A stretch of 64,000 nt of DNA from assembly GCA_001566965.1 (NCBI GenBank), contig LSNW01000032.1, positions 62,001 to 126,000 on the forward strand, written 5' to 3'. A program made the position numbers and the translations under genes. The notes under the pieces are model-generated. The model ran no database searches and was not told the DNA's origin. It saw only the letters and a list, made by a program, of their open reading frames with translations. This document shows, piece after piece, positions 48,531 through 57,958 of this stretch; position 1 is the stretch's first letter; the number at the start of each line of letters is the position of its first letter. The stretch is from Methylothermaceae bacteria B42 (GTDB lineage Bacteria > Pseudomonadota > Gammaproteobacteria > Methylococcales > Methylothermaceae).

Positions 48531-48541
48531 GCTGGTTTATG

Positions 48542-48804
48542 TAACCTGGATATTTCACCAGCCGGTTTCGGGCTTTTTTGCAATTAACTGATTTTTAAAC
48601 ATCAAATGCGCAAGATTGATGATTTCTACGAAATCCATTTTGGATTCAGCCCGAACCTTATCCCGGCCCTGGCTTGTCCAGGCACGCCTGGGCTTGGGCT
48701 TCCTTCAAGCCGTAAGCTTAAGGCTATGCCTTTCAGTCCAGCCCGGCGCCCAGCCGCACCTGTCCTGCGCCATCATCCGGGATGCTGGTGAAATATCCAG
48801 GTTA
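48542..48804. repeat. Family B MITE-like element, copy 2
   Basis: 263 bp with terminal inverted repeats TAACCTGGATATTTCACCAGC and GCTGGTGAAATATCCAGGTTA (perfect 21-bp pair). Compared with copy 1 it has about 65 extra bases near the right side (including CTTGGGCTTCCTTCAAGCC). It ends nine bases before the pabC start, so it supplies the pabC leader. Confidence 0.88.
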
Positions 48805-48812
48805 AATTTCCG

Positions 48813-49655
48813 ATGAACGCCTCTCCGGTTTTGATTAATGGTCAGCCGGGCAATTTGATTGACATTTCAGACCGTGGTTTCCAATACGGAGACGGTTTGT
48901 TTGAAACGATACTTTTTTTTCGAGACCGGCTGGTTCTCTTTTCCTGTCATATGGATCGTCTGCAACAAGGGTGCTCTCGTCTAGGGATACCTTTCCCCGG
49001 CATGGATCGCTTAGCCAAGGAATCAAACGCAGTAGCCCAGGCGGGGGAAGGCGTGGTTAAAATCTTATTGACCCGGGGATGCGGAGGACGAGGATATAAT
49101 GTTCCTGCTGAATCAAAACCTAACCGCGTTGTCAGCTGGCACCCTTTTCCAGACAATTTATCTGCAGCCTGCAATGGCATCGAGCTTCAGCGCTGCCAAA
49201 CGGCTTTAAGTATTCAGCCCTTGCTCGCTGGCATTAAACACTGCAACCGCCTCGAACAAGTTCTTGCCAGCCGCGAATTAGCTAATCCAGCCATCAGCGA
49301 AGGTCTGATGTTGGATACGGAAGGATTTGTGGTGGAAGGGACGCGGATGAATCTATTCTTTGTAAAGGCAGATACACTTTATACCCCGCTGCTGGATCGC
49401 TGCGGCGTGGAAGGTATTGCCAAAGGATGGATTCTGGAACAGGCAAAAAAAGCAGGTATTGAAACCCGCGAAAAAAGAATCCGTCTTGAGTCGCTGGTTC
49501 AGGCAGACGAAATATTCATGACCAATAGTATTTATGGTGTCATGCCGGTGGTGAAATTCCAGGCGAATGCTTCTATAAAAGATTACCCTATCGGGGTGAT
49601 GACCCTATCGTTCCAAAAAGCCTGGGAAAAGCTATTGCAAAGCGGGGCGGAATGA
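48813..49655 (+). CDS. pabC: Aminodeoxychorismate lyase
   Basis: PLP enzyme that releases 4-aminobenzoate for folate. 280 residues, class IV fold: SDRGFQYGDGLFETI, PLP Lys in GIKHCNRLEQVLASRE, and ISEGLMLDTEGFVVEGTRMN. Position between fabF and mltG is standard. The ribosome-binding site is weak and lies at the end of a repeat. Confidence 0.93.
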   Translation: MNASPVLINGQPGNLIDISDRGFQYGDGLFETILFFRDRLVLFSCHMDRLQQGCSRLGIPFPGMDRLAKESNAVAQAGEGVVKILLTRGCGGRGYNVPAESKPNRVVSWHPFPDNLSAACNGIELQRCQTALSIQPLLAGIKHCNRLEQVLASRELANPAISEGLMLDTEGFVVEGTRMNLFFVKADTLYTPLLDRCGVEGIAKGWILEQAKKAGIETREKRIRLESLVQADEIFMTNSIYGVMPVVKFQANASIKDYPIGVMTLSFQKAWEKLLQSGAE

Positions 49656-50662
49656 AATTTTGGACTATTTTCCTGCCCATTGCCGCTCTCATAGGAATGG
49701 CCGCTGGCGCTTTTTGGCTGTGGCATCAATACCAACAAGGCTTGCAAAGCCCGCTCGCCAACACCCAAACCGTGGTATTTGAAGTTCGCAAAGGCGACAA
49801 TTTAAAAGCGGTTGCCGCCCGCTTGCAACAACGGGGGTGGTTGAAGCAACCTCTGTGGTTGCAAGCCTGGGCCTATCAACAAAAAGCAGCCCAAAAGATC
49901 AAAGCCGGCGAATATCAGATTCCGCCAGGCACCACTGTCAAAGAGCTGCTTGCCATGATGGTGGCAGGTAAAGTGAAACAATATAAAATCACCTTGGTGG
50001 AGGGATGGACGGTGAAACAAGCCCTCTCAGCCCTACAGTCTCATCCAGCACTCCAATACACGCTCCAAGGGGTTCCCTTGGAGAAATTACTGGCAGAGCT
50101 TGGTTTGCCTTCGGGACATCCTGAGGGGCGATTTTTTCCCGATACCTATTTTTTCGTCAAAAACACTTCCGACCGGGAAATTCTGCGCCGTGCCTATGAG
50201 AAAATGACTAAGGTCATGACGGAAGAGTGGCAAAACCGGCAACCGGATTTGCCCTTGAAAAATACCTACGAGGCCTTGATTCTGGCTTCCATTGTCGAGA
50301 AGGAAACCGGTAAACTGGCTGAACAACCTCAAATCGCCGGCGTCTTTATCCGCCGCTTGAAAATAGGAATGCGTTTGCAATCCGATCCCACAGTGATTTA
50401 TGGCATGGGAGATGCTTATCAGGGTGATATCCGTTACCGGGATTTACGCCAGGACACGCCTTACAATACCTATATCCATGCCGGACTGCCGCCGACTCCC
50501 ATCGCCATGCCGGGGCGCAGCGCCATTCATGCGGTTTTGCATCCCCACCCAGGCAAGGCCTTGTATTTTGTGGCAAACGGGGATGGTGGCCATGTTTTTT
50601 CCGCCACCTTGAAAGAACACAACCGGGCAGTGGCCCGTTTTCTGAAGCGGACAAGACGATGA
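49652..50662 (+). CDS. mltG: Endolytic murein transglycosylase MltG
   Basis: Cuts nascent glycan strands and ends their synthesis. 336 residues: N-terminal membrane anchor (5-25), LysM-like part with VFEVRKGDNLKAVAARLQQ, and the YceG catalytic domain with Glu in ASIVEKETGKLAEQP, plus SDPTVIYGMG and YNTYIHAGLPPTPI. Overlaps pabC and tmk by ATGA. Confidence 0.95.
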   Translation: MKFWTIFLPIAALIGMAAGAFWLWHQYQQGLQSPLANTQTVVFEVRKGDNLKAVAARLQQRGWLKQPLWLQAWAYQQKAAQKIKAGEYQIPPGTTVKELLAMMVAGKVKQYKITLVEGWTVKQALSALQSHPALQYTLQGVPLEKLLAELGLPSGHPEGRFFPDTYFFVKNTSDREILRRAYEKMTKVMTEEWQNRQPDLPLKNTYEALILASIVEKETGKLAEQPQIAGVFIRRLKIGMRLQSDPTVIYGMGDAYQGDIRYRDLRQDTPYNTYIHAGLPPTPIAMPGRSAIHAVLHPHPGKALYFVANGDGGHVFSATLKEHNRAVARFLKRTRR

Positions 50663-51291
50663 AGCGGGGTAAATTTATCACCCTGGAAGGCGGGGAAGGG
50701 GTCGGCAAGACCACGAACCTTCAATACATTCAGCAGTTTTTGCTGGAACAGCAGATTGAAGTGGTGGTCACCCGGGAGCCTGGCGGCGTGTCGGTGGCGG
50801 AAAAACTGCGGTCCCTGATTGTAGAGGAAACCTCCCTGTACCCGGAAGCGGAACTGCTTTTATTGTTCGCCGGCCGGGTCCATCACATCCAGGAATTGAT
50901 CTTGCCGTCGTTGAACCAGGGGAAATGGGTGATATGCGATCGCTTTACCGATGCCAGCTACGCCTATCAAGGGGAAGGCAGGGGCATTGCCTGGCGCCGT
51001 ATTGAATACCTGGAAGACTGGCTGCAAAAGGGATTGAAACCGGATTTGACTTTGTTGTTGGACGCGCCCGTGGAAGTAGGGCTGAACAGGACCCGGCAAC
51101 GAACAGATAACAATCGCTTTGAAAAAGAAAGCCTGGCATTTATGCAACGGGTCAGGCGGGGATATTTGTTACTCAGTCAGCTGCATCCAGAGCGAATACG
51201 CCGGATTGATGCTACCCGGCCTTTGAGCCAGGTGCAGGCCCAAATTGGAGGGATTTTGCAGGAGCTGATAACATCGTGGCGGCAAAGTTGA
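50659..51291 (+). CDS. tmk: Thymidylate kinase
   Basis: dTMP to dTDP. 210 residues: P-loop FITLEGGEGVGKTTNLQ, VTREPGG, CDRFTDASYAYQGEGRG and LID region RTRQRTDNNRFEKE. Overlaps holB by 16 bases. Confidence 0.96.
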   Translation: MKRGKFITLEGGEGVGKTTNLQYIQQFLLEQQIEVVVTREPGGVSVAEKLRSLIVEETSLYPEAELLLLFAGRVHHIQELILPSLNQGKWVICDRFTDASYAYQGEGRGIAWRRIEYLEDWLQKGLKPDLTLLLDAPVEVGLNRTRQRTDNNRFEKESLAFMQRVRRGYLLLSQLHPERIRRIDATRPLSQVQAQIGGILQELITSWRQS

Positions 51292-52247
51292 GCCTCTACC
51301 CTTGGCAGGATGCCATTTGGTCCCATTTACAAGCTTATCAAGCGCAAAACCGGTTGCCTCAAGGGTTATTGTTAAGTGGTCCCAAAGGCATCGGCAAAAC
51401 CCGGCTCGCCCATTATTTCGCCCACGGTACGCTTTGTGAAAAAGGGCGCCATTGCGGCCAGTGTGCTTCCTGTAAATTGCTTGCTGGGGGCACTCATCCC
51501 GATCTTCTTATTATTGCCCCGGAACCTGGAAAAATCCTGACTGTGGAAAGCATCCGTTCTTTAATTGAACGGTTGGAACTCAAGCCGCAGTATGGAAAGG
51601 GGCGGGTGGTGATTATTGAATCGGCGGACCGGATGAATATCGCTTCGGCCAACAGCTTTCTCAAAACCTTGGAAGAACCAGGTCCTGGCACCCAGATCTT
51701 TCTGATTTGCGAGAATCCGGCGCTTTTGCCCGCCACTATTCGCAGCCGCTGCCAGCATATCAAGCTTGCTCCGCCAGCCGAGAAAGTATCGCTTGATTGG
51801 CTGCAATCTCAAGGATTTGACTTGGAGCCTTCCCAACTGGCATTGGCGTTGAATCACGGTGCGCCCCTGCTGGCAAAATCCTGGCTGGAAAGCGATGCGT
51901 CCACCCGAAGACAAAAGTTCTTGCATCACTGGCAAGCATTGATGGAAAGCCGCCAAGATCCCGTTGTACTCGCCGAGCAATGGAAAGACGAGCCCTTGGA
52001 AGCGTTATTATCCTGGTCCACGGCGTTGGCTGCTGATCTGATACGGTTGGCTTTCGGCATGGGCGGTCGGGTCATGAATCCAGATTGTCAGGCCCTGTTG
52101 CAGAAATATGGCGAGCAACTAAACTTAAGGAAATTAATGGATTACTGGCAGCAGCTGTTGGCCGCCAAACGGGATTGTCATTCCCAGGTCAATCGCCAAC
52201 TGATGCTGGAAACTTTGTTTATTGAAACCTATCGGTTGACACCATGA
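51276..52247 (+). CDS. holB: DNA polymerase III delta-prime subunit
   Basis: Clamp-loader subunit. 323 residues: Walker A-like GPKGIGKTRLAHYFA, zinc cysteines CEKGRHCGQCASC, and NSFLKTLEEPGPGT with the SRC motif (RSRCQH). GTG start at 51276 within tmk. Confidence 0.95.
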   Translation: MAAKLSLYPWQDAIWSHLQAYQAQNRLPQGLLLSGPKGIGKTRLAHYFAHGTLCEKGRHCGQCASCKLLAGGTHPDLLIIAPEPGKILTVESIRSLIERLELKPQYGKGRVVIIESADRMNIASANSFLKTLEEPGPGTQIFLICENPALLPATIRSRCQHIKLAPPAEKVSLDWLQSQGFDLEPSQLALALNHGAPLLAKSWLESDASTRRQKFLHHWQALMESRQDPVVLAEQWKDEPLEALLSWSTALAADLIRLAFGMGGRVMNPDCQALLQKYGEQLNLRKLMDYWQQLLAAKRDCHSQVNRQLMLETLFIETYRLTP

Positions 52248-52594
52248 CGCAAACCAAATCGAAACAAGGCATCCTTTCCTTGACCATCAAGGATAAAAAC
52301 GCGCTTTACGCGGCCTATATGCCGTTTTTGAAGAACGGTGGGCTTTTTATTCCCACCACCCGGCAATATGAACTGGGTGATGAGGTCTTTATGTTGCTGA
52401 GCTTGATGGAAGAAACCGAACGCATTCCCGTCGCCGGTAAAATTGTCTGGATTACCCCCAAGGGCGCGGAAGGCTACCGCGCGGCTGGCGTGGGGGTGGA
52501 ATTTACCGATGAAGATCAAGGGAAAACCCGCAGCAAAATCGAAACTCATCTGGCCGGGGCATTGAAATCCGACCGTCCAACCCATACCATGTAG
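52244..52594 (+). CDS. PilZ-domain protein
   Basis: 116 residues, type IV pilus PilZ type: LKNGGLFIPTTRQYELGDEV and GKIVWITPKGAEGYRAAGVGVEF. This location (holB-pilZ-tatD) is typical of the PilZ needed for type IV pili; such members often lack the c-di-GMP-binding RxxxR motif, which I also do not see here. Overlaps holB (ATGA). Confidence 0.92.
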   Translation: MTQTKSKQGILSLTIKDKNALYAAYMPFLKNGGLFIPTTRQYELGDEVFMLLSLMEETERIPVAGKIVWITPKGAEGYRAAGVGVEFTDEDQGKTRSKIETHLAGALKSDRPTHTM

Positions 52595-52623
52595 GGAGTT
52601 TTTTCCTTACTTGGTATTTCTAG

Positions 52624-53412
52624 ATGCTGATTGATTCCCACTGCCACCTGGATCGTCTCGATCTGAAACCCTACGACAACCATTTCCATGCTTACATGGA
52701 ACATGCCCGAAAAGAAGGGTTGGAACACATGCTTTGTGTATGCATCAACCTGGAAACCTATGGCCGGATGCGAACGCTTGTCGATCCCTACTGGCCGGAG
52801 ATTTCCGTTTCCGTGGGCGTGCATCCCAATGATTGCCGGGGGATGGATATTCCAGCGGAAAAGCTGCTGGAACTGGGACAGGATGACCACGTGGTTGCCA
52901 TTGGCGAAACTGGGTTGGATTATTACCGCACGGAAGAAAACCAGGATTGGCAGCATCGCCGCTTTAGGCAGCATGTTCAAGTGGCCAAAAACCTCAAAAA
53001 ACCTTTAATTATTCATAGCCGGGCGGCCAAGGAAGATACCTTGCGGATCCTGCAGGAAGAAAATGCCGGCGAAGTGGGGGGTGTGCTCCATTGCTTTGCC
53101 GAAGACTGGGATATGGCAAAGCGGGCGTTGGATTTGAATTTCTATATTTCCTTTTCCGGCATTGTCACCTTCAAAAATGCCCAGGTGTTGCAGAATGTGG
53201 CCAAAAAGGTGCCGGAAGATCGTTTTCTGATTGAAACGGACTCTCCTTATTTAGCGCCTATTCCTCATCGTGGTAAACCCAATTATCCCCATTATGTCCG
53301 CCATGTGGCGGAGGCGATCGCCCAGCTTCGCGGTACGACTTTCGATCAGGTTGCCGAGCGCAGCAGCCGCAATTTTTATGATCTCTTTAGTTTAGTGCCT
53401 GAAACTGTCTGA
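52624..53412 (+). CDS. TatD-family metal-dependent hydrolase
   Basis: 262 residues: MLIDSHCHLDRLDL, AIGETGLDYYR, LIIHSRAAKEDTL, GVLHCFAEDW, and LIETDSPYLAPIPHRGKPN, the TatD/YcfH metal site. Likely a DNase/exonuclease-type hydrolase. Its last 26 bases overlap the convergent aminotransferase gene. Confidence 0.94.
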   Translation: MLIDSHCHLDRLDLKPYDNHFHAYMEHARKEGLEHMLCVCINLETYGRMRTLVDPYWPEISVSVGVHPNDCRGMDIPAEKLLELGQDDHVVAIGETGLDYYRTEENQDWQHRRFRQHVQVAKNLKKPLIIHSRAAKEDTLRILQEENAGEVGGVLHCFAEDWDMAKRALDLNFYISFSGIVTFKNAQVLQNVAKKVPEDRFLIETDSPYLAPIPHRGKPNYPHYVRHVAEAIAQLRGTTFDQVAERSSRNFYDLFSLVPETV

Positions 53413-54523
53413 CAGCTTCCATAGCGCGCTCCAGCGCTTCTTTTTGGGTATAAAAATGGGGCGAAAAGCGTATCCCCCCGCCGCGATGGGCGCAGATGAT
53501 GTTTTGCCGGCGTAAAGTTTGAAACAATGCCTGAGTGTCGGCATTAACAGGTTTGAAAGTCACAATGCCCGAGCGCTGTGCTGGATAAACAGGAGACAGT
53601 AGCGTTAAATCAGGGGCCGCCAGGATGGCTTCAATCAAATAATGGGTGTTGTCCAAAACCCGTTTCTCGATGGATTCCAGGCCCACTTCCAATAACAATG
53701 ACAGGCTGGCACTTAGGGCGTGGATCCCCAGCATATTGGGGCTGCCGCATTCAAAGCGGCGCGCGCTTTTGGCAATTTCCCAGGCTGGATTGTCGTAATC
53801 ACCCGCGTTTTCCACCATATGCCAGCCATATTGGCTAAGGGAAAGCCTATCCCTGGCATCAGGCGTTGAGTAAAACACCCCCAACCCTTCCGGGCCCAGC
53901 AGCCATTTGTGGCCGTCCGCCATGACGTAATCGGCTTGCCAGCGTTGAACATCCGATTGCAGCGCCCCCAGGCTCTGAATGGCGTCAACGCAGAAGAGCA
54001 CGCTCTGTTTACGGCAAAATTCCCCGATTTGTTCCAAATTCATACGCCTGCCACTGGCATACTGTACCGAACTAACGGTAATCAGACGGGTATGATTATC
54101 CACGTGCTGGAAAAGCGCCTGTTCGGGATTGTCCGTATGGATAGCCGCCTGACGCAATTCCACGCCTTTTGTGCTGAGAGACTCCCAAGGAATGCGATTG
54201 GATGGGAACTCTTCCGAGCTGGTGACAATGTTATCCCCGGTTTTCCAATCCAGGCCATAGGCGACAAAGGAAAGGGCTTCCGAAGTATTTTTCACCAGGG
54301 CGATATCGTCGCTGGATGGTGCATTTAATACTTCTTTGAATTGCTCTCGCAATTCCCGCTCTTTTTGTTGCCAACGGGGGTAATGGGTAGCGCCCACCCG
54401 GCAATTTTCCTCGGCAAACTGTATCACCGCCTCTTTGGTGCGTTTGGGCCAAGGGGCAACCGCGGCATGATTGAGGTAGACAATTTCAGGCTCAAGCTCA
54501 AATTCCTGCGCCAGGAGGGTCAT
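53387..54523 (-). CDS. Class V aminotransferase / cysteine desulfurase-like protein
   Basis: 378 residues: YLNHAAVAPWPKRT, LVKNTSEALSFVAYGL, FCVDAIQSLGALQSDV, and PLP Lys in DGHKWLLGPEG, all of the class V fold. The active-site Cys loop of true IscS/SufS is not evident, and the C-terminus has AHRGGGIRFSPHFY. Substrate unknown. Its start overlaps the transporter stop (ATGA), so a transported amino acid is a plausible substrate. Confidence 0.88.
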   Translation of the reverse strand: MTLLAQEFELEPEIVYLNHAAVAPWPKRTKEAVIQFAEENCRVGATHYPRWQQKERELREQFKEVLNAPSSDDIALVKNTSEALSFVAYGLDWKTGDNIVTSSEEFPSNRIPWESLSTKGVELRQAAIHTDNPEQALFQHVDNHTRLITVSSVQYASGRRMNLEQIGEFCRKQSVLFCVDAIQSLGALQSDVQRWQADYVMADGHKWLLGPEGLGVFYSTPDARDRLSLSQYGWHMVENAGDYDNPAWEIAKSARRFECGSPNMLGIHALSASLSLLLEVGLESIEKRVLDNTHYLIEAILAAPDLTLLSPVYPAQRSGIVTFKPVNADTQALFQTLRRQNIICAHRGGGIRFSPHFYTQKEALERAMEAVRQFQALN

Positions 54524-56022
54524 TGAAAGTCACTCCTGCCAGGCAGCTTATGGTTGTGGGTGCGCCAGGGACGATTGGCAAGAAAGAAGGCCATGATTAA
54601 TGTCAGTAGCAGCCAGTCCCGGCCGATCAGAATGATGGCGGTCCAACTATAGTCACCGTAAGGTTGCCGCAGGTCCTTATAAAGATCGCCCACCAAAATA
54701 ATCATCAGAACCAAGGGCACAAATCCTTTGATAAGGTATTCCCAAATTTTTCCCAGGCGCACGCTGGAGATCCGGTTAAGATGATGCCGCAGCCGGCCGA
54801 TATCAAACAGCCAACCCACCACCAGACATTCAAAAATCCCCACCAGTACCAATCCGTAATGGGTAATGAAGTGATCGACAATATCCAGCCATAAAAGTCC
54901 GGCCTGGCTGGTAAACAAAATCGAGCCGAAAAATCCTACAAGGCACACCACGGTCACCAGGGTTTTGCGGGGGAAGTCGAATTTGTCCACTGCGGCGGAG
55001 ACAAACGCTTCGATAATGGAAATGGCGGAAGAAAATCCGGCTACCACCAGGCACAAAAAGAATACCGCGCCAAAAAAATTGCCGCCAGGCATCAGGCTCA
55101 TGGCTTTGGGGTAGACCACAAAGGCCAGGCCGATGCTTTGGCTGACCACATCGCCGATTTCCTTTTGTTCCGCCTGGGCCATGAATCCCAACACGGAAAA
55201 AACCGCAATCCCGGCAAACAGGGAATAGCCACTGTTGATAAAAGCGGTCATCAAGGCGGTGCCGGTGATATTGGCTTTCTCGGGCAAATAGCTGGCATAG
55301 ACAATCATGATGCCAAACCCCAAGCTCAGGGTGAAAAAGATCTGGCTGTAGGCGTCAATCCATACTTTGGGTTCATTCAACTTGGAAAAATCCGGGGTGA
55401 CATAGGCTTTCAGGCCAGCCATGGCGCCGTCCAAAGTAAGCGCCCAAAACACCAAGATGACCGTCAAGACCAGCAACATGGGCATCAGGATTTTGTTGGC
55501 CAGTTCAATCCCCTTTTGCACCCCGGAAAAGACCACCCACCAGTTGACCAGCCAGATAAAGCAAAGGCTGAAAAGAATCGGGGTGCGGATGGCGCCAATG
55601 TCCCCCGGGGAATCGGAAACCTGCAAGAATTTTTTAAAAAAATAGTGATCCGGGTCCTGGCCCCAGGTTAAGTCGAAGGCATAGACAAAGTAATCCAGAC
55701 ACCAGGCAATGACCACGCTGTAATACAGCACAATGCCGAACATCACAAGGCAAACCGCCCACCAGCCCAGCCATTCCCAGTGGGGGCTGATTTTCCGGTA
55801 GGCCAGCGGCGCGGAGCCAATACGTTCGTGGCCAATGGCATATTCCAGAATCAAAAGGGGGATGCCGGCGGTTAAAAGCGCTATCAAATAGGGGACAAGA
55901 AAAGCCCCGCCGCCGTGTTCGTAAGCCAAATAACTAAATCGCCAAATATTCCCAAGCCCGATGGCCGACCCCACCGCGGCGAGCAAGAAACCGAATTCAC
56001 TTTTCCATTGCTCTCTAGCCAT
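54520..56022 (-). CDS. Neurotransmitter:sodium symporter family transporter
   Basis: 500 residues, ~12 membrane segments, LeuT fold: WKSEFGFLLAAVGSAIGLGN and IWRFSYLAYEHGGGAFLVPY at the first helices (Na+ and substrate site). Probably imports a small neutral amino acid with Na+. It is translationally coupled to the class V aminotransferase. Substrate not readable. Confidence 0.93.
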   Translation of the reverse strand: MAREQWKSEFGFLLAAVGSAIGLGNIWRFSYLAYEHGGGAFLVPYLIALLTAGIPLLILEYAIGHERIGSAPLAYRKISPHWEWLGWWAVCLVMFGIVLYYSVVIAWCLDYFVYAFDLTWGQDPDHYFFKKFLQVSDSPGDIGAIRTPILFSLCFIWLVNWWVVFSGVQKGIELANKILMPMLLVLTVILVFWALTLDGAMAGLKAYVTPDFSKLNEPKVWIDAYSQIFFTLSLGFGIMIVYASYLPEKANITGTALMTAFINSGYSLFAGIAVFSVLGFMAQAEQKEIGDVVSQSIGLAFVVYPKAMSLMPGGNFFGAVFFLCLVVAGFSSAISIIEAFVSAAVDKFDFPRKTLVTVVCLVGFFGSILFTSQAGLLWLDIVDHFITHYGLVLVGIFECLVVGWLFDIGRLRHHLNRISSVRLGKIWEYLIKGFVPLVLMIILVGDLYKDLRQPYGDYSWTAIILIGRDWLLLTLIMAFFLANRPWRTHNHKLPGRSDFQ

Positions 56023-56158
56023 AACGAAAATCCCCCAATATTATTTGGTGCAGGGATAGACTAAGAGAGAAAGGCGGGAAAGGGCAAGTTTATGTTAGCG
56101 CGGTAAATAAAGGAGAGGATTGGGGCAGCTTTTTTGAGAGTCGGTTAAATCCACCGTA

Positions 56159-56185
56159 GAGCAGATTGCGGTTGGCAATCTGCTC
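56159..56185. terminator. Strong hairpin downstream of the sorted surface protein
   Basis: A perfect 11-bp stem, GAGCAGATTGC and GCAATCTGCTC, with a five-base loop, 34 bases beyond the stop of the gene at 56219. No T-tract follows in either direction, so it may protect the message 3' end or work with Rho instead of acting as an intrinsic terminator. 56023-56158 otherwise holds only A+T-rich sequence. Confidence 0.5.
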
Positions 56186-56218
56186 CTAATAGGTGGTGTC
56201 GTCCAGATTTTGCAGTGA

Positions 56219-57034
56219 TTAGGCGTGGGTGTACCGGTGACGCTTGCCAAGGCCAAATATCATCATAAATGCGCTTCCAAACAGCCATATAGCTGCCGGG
56301 ACAGGTACCGCGTGGACGGTTTGCAAGGTAATGGATTCCCCTGGTGCTAATCGGATATCCCACTGGAAAGCAAATTCAACATCGCCTGAAAGTTCGTTTG
56401 GCGAAGAATCCAGGGTAGTAATGCCATCATCATCCAATTGATCCAGCAAATCTGGGGCGGTGGCAATGTCCCAGGCGCTGGGTTGAATGCCCTGGATCTT
56501 GACAGTCACCGTGGTGCCTTCTTCATCGCTTTGCTCAATGGTGCCTGGCCCAAGGTAACGGGCGGTATCATTGTCAGGAAAAAAATTCACATCCAGGTCG
56601 GTGTACTGGAAGAGGGTGAAGCTTGAAGCACCTGCCCCATTATTGGTAAGGGTAAAGTCTTGGATAAACTTGGATTGTCCGCTTGCCGGCGCGCCTCCTT
56701 TAAGCCGATAGCGGAGGATTCCCGAGAGATTTCCTGCCTTGTAGGTAAAAGTCGCAGTGTTGTCCGTCGAACCTGAAAATGACATGGCATTAGGGAGAAA
56801 AGACTCTCTTGTATCGCCTGGAAAACGAATCCACCAAGTCATTTCATTCAGGTGATTTTCCGTGGTGTCAATTTCCCCATTATCACCATCAACCCACCAG
56901 CCGGTTACCCAGCCATCGGGTGGATCACCATCAATTTCAAGTGCCGAGTTTCCATCAGCAAGGGTTATGGCGGCGTGAGCCGGGATTGAAAAGAGCAGAA
57001 ACATCGAGGTCAAAAGATATAGATTATTGCGCAC
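56219..57034 (-). CDS. Secreted protein with VPxPA-type C-terminal sorting tail (PEP-CTERM class)
   Basis: About 271 residues from GTG 57034, which has GAGGAG at good distance; an ATG at 57049 is also in frame. Signal peptide ends SIPAHA. The beta-rich middle has no family I recognise. The C-terminus VPVPAAIWLFGSAFMMIFGL followed by KRHR is a classic exosortase signal: motif, hydrophobic span, basic end. It should be cut and anchored or released with exopolysaccharide. No exosortase is in the window. Confidence 0.85.
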   Translation of the reverse strand: MRNNLYLLTSMFLLFSIPAHAAITLADGNSALEIDGDPPDGWVTGWWVDGDNGEIDTTENHLNEMTWWIRFPGDTRESFLPNAMSFSGSTDNTATFTYKAGNLSGILRYRLKGGAPASGQSKFIQDFTLTNNGAGASSFTLFQYTDLDVNFFPDNDTARYLGPGTIEQSDEEGTTVTVKIQGIQPSAWDIATAPDLLDQLDDDGITTLDSSPNELSGDVEFAFQWDIRLAPGESITLQTVHAVPVPAAIWLFGSAFMMIFGLGKRHRYTHA

Positions 57035-57049
57035 GGGCACTCTCCTCAT

Positions 57050-57602
57050 TGTTGTTCAAAGCATACGAACGTCCCGGTTCAATTAGCTGGGGTAACTTAT
57101 TATGGCGGTTTTGGCCTGGTGTTGAGAAATCGGTCAATTTCGTTTGCCGGAGATCATCCTTCAGGGCACTGCGCTGGATCATAAAAATCACTTCTGGAGT
57201 TGCAGATTTCATTGCAATCAACACTGGCGCCACTGTGCTTTACATAAAAATTTGGTGCAAAGGCACTGGATTTTCCTTCCGGGACATTATCCCGGGGGAA
57301 ACCATAGAGCACAATTTTATCATCGGTTCTACTGGATAATTTCCCGTGGTGGTGCCAATCCAGGCTAGTACATGTCCTCCATGGCAATATTGCACAAAGG
57401 ATAAATATACTTGGGCGCAACTGAATGGCTCCTGAGCAATTCTTGGAATACGTAGGAAGCGGATGTATGACCTATTTTCCTGAAAGGCTAAGCCAATATA
57501 ACGTAAAAACAATGGCTTGAATTTGATGTGGATCAACTTCAGCGGAGACTCAATGCAGTAAAATTAGCTTTTGATTAAATAATGAATTGAGGTTTTTTTA
57601 TA
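57050..57602. other. Intergenic region, no supported gene
   Basis: 553 bp. A plus-strand frame with WIIKITSGVADFIAINTG and DIIPGETIEHNFIIGSTG (about 57176-57339) looks protein-like but lacks a start with a ribosome-binding site and ends in stops; it may be a decayed gene. The right part is A+T-rich and leads to the YdcH-like gene. Nothing else is seen. Confidence 0.4.
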
Positions 57603-57845
57603 ATGTATGGCGAACATCATGATTTATTGCACGAGTTTCCGGAACATAAAGACCGTATTCACGCGTTGAAGATCTCGGATCATCACTTCGCCCGCCTGTT
57701 TGACGAGTATCATGAAGTTGATAAAGAGATCCGCCGTATTGAACAACAGATTGAAACCCCACCGGATCATTATGTAGAAACCTTGAAGAGGAAACGCCTC
57801 CGTCTCAAGGACGAGCTTTACGAGATGATCCAGGCTTGTGCCTGA
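57603..57845 (+). CDS. YdcH-like DUF465 protein
   Basis: 80 residues, helical, starting [20 protein letters not shown] and ending [17 protein letters not shown], the DUF465 pattern. Function unknown; common small cytoplasmic protein in proteobacteria. A terminator-like hairpin follows. Confidence 0.88.
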   Translation: MYGEHHDLLHEFPEHKDRIHALKISDHHFARLFDEYHEVDKEIRRIEQQIETPPDHYVETLKRKRLRLKDELYEMIQACA

Positions 57846-57892
57846 ATCTCCTCTTTATTCCAATTCAGAGCGATGCTAAAGTAGTCCTTTCT

Positions 57893-57914
57893 CCTAGTGC
57901 AGGACTAGGTTTTT
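57893..57914 (+). terminator. Candidate intrinsic terminator after the YdcH-like gene
   Basis: Stem CCTAGT / ACTAGG (57893-57898 and 57904-57909) with a five-base loop, followed by TTTTT (57910-57914). The stem is short, so strength may be modest. It separates the YdcH-like gene from sodB. Confidence 0.45.
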
Positions 57915-57958
57915 CTGGCGAATTATTGTGGAATAACAAATTAAAAGGAGTCGCTCAC

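Noticed and set aside
55138-55671. 177-residue plus-strand frame opposite the sodium symporter
   Set aside because: Rich in His/Gln/Gly, typical of antisense to hydrophobic membrane codons; no ribosome-binding site.
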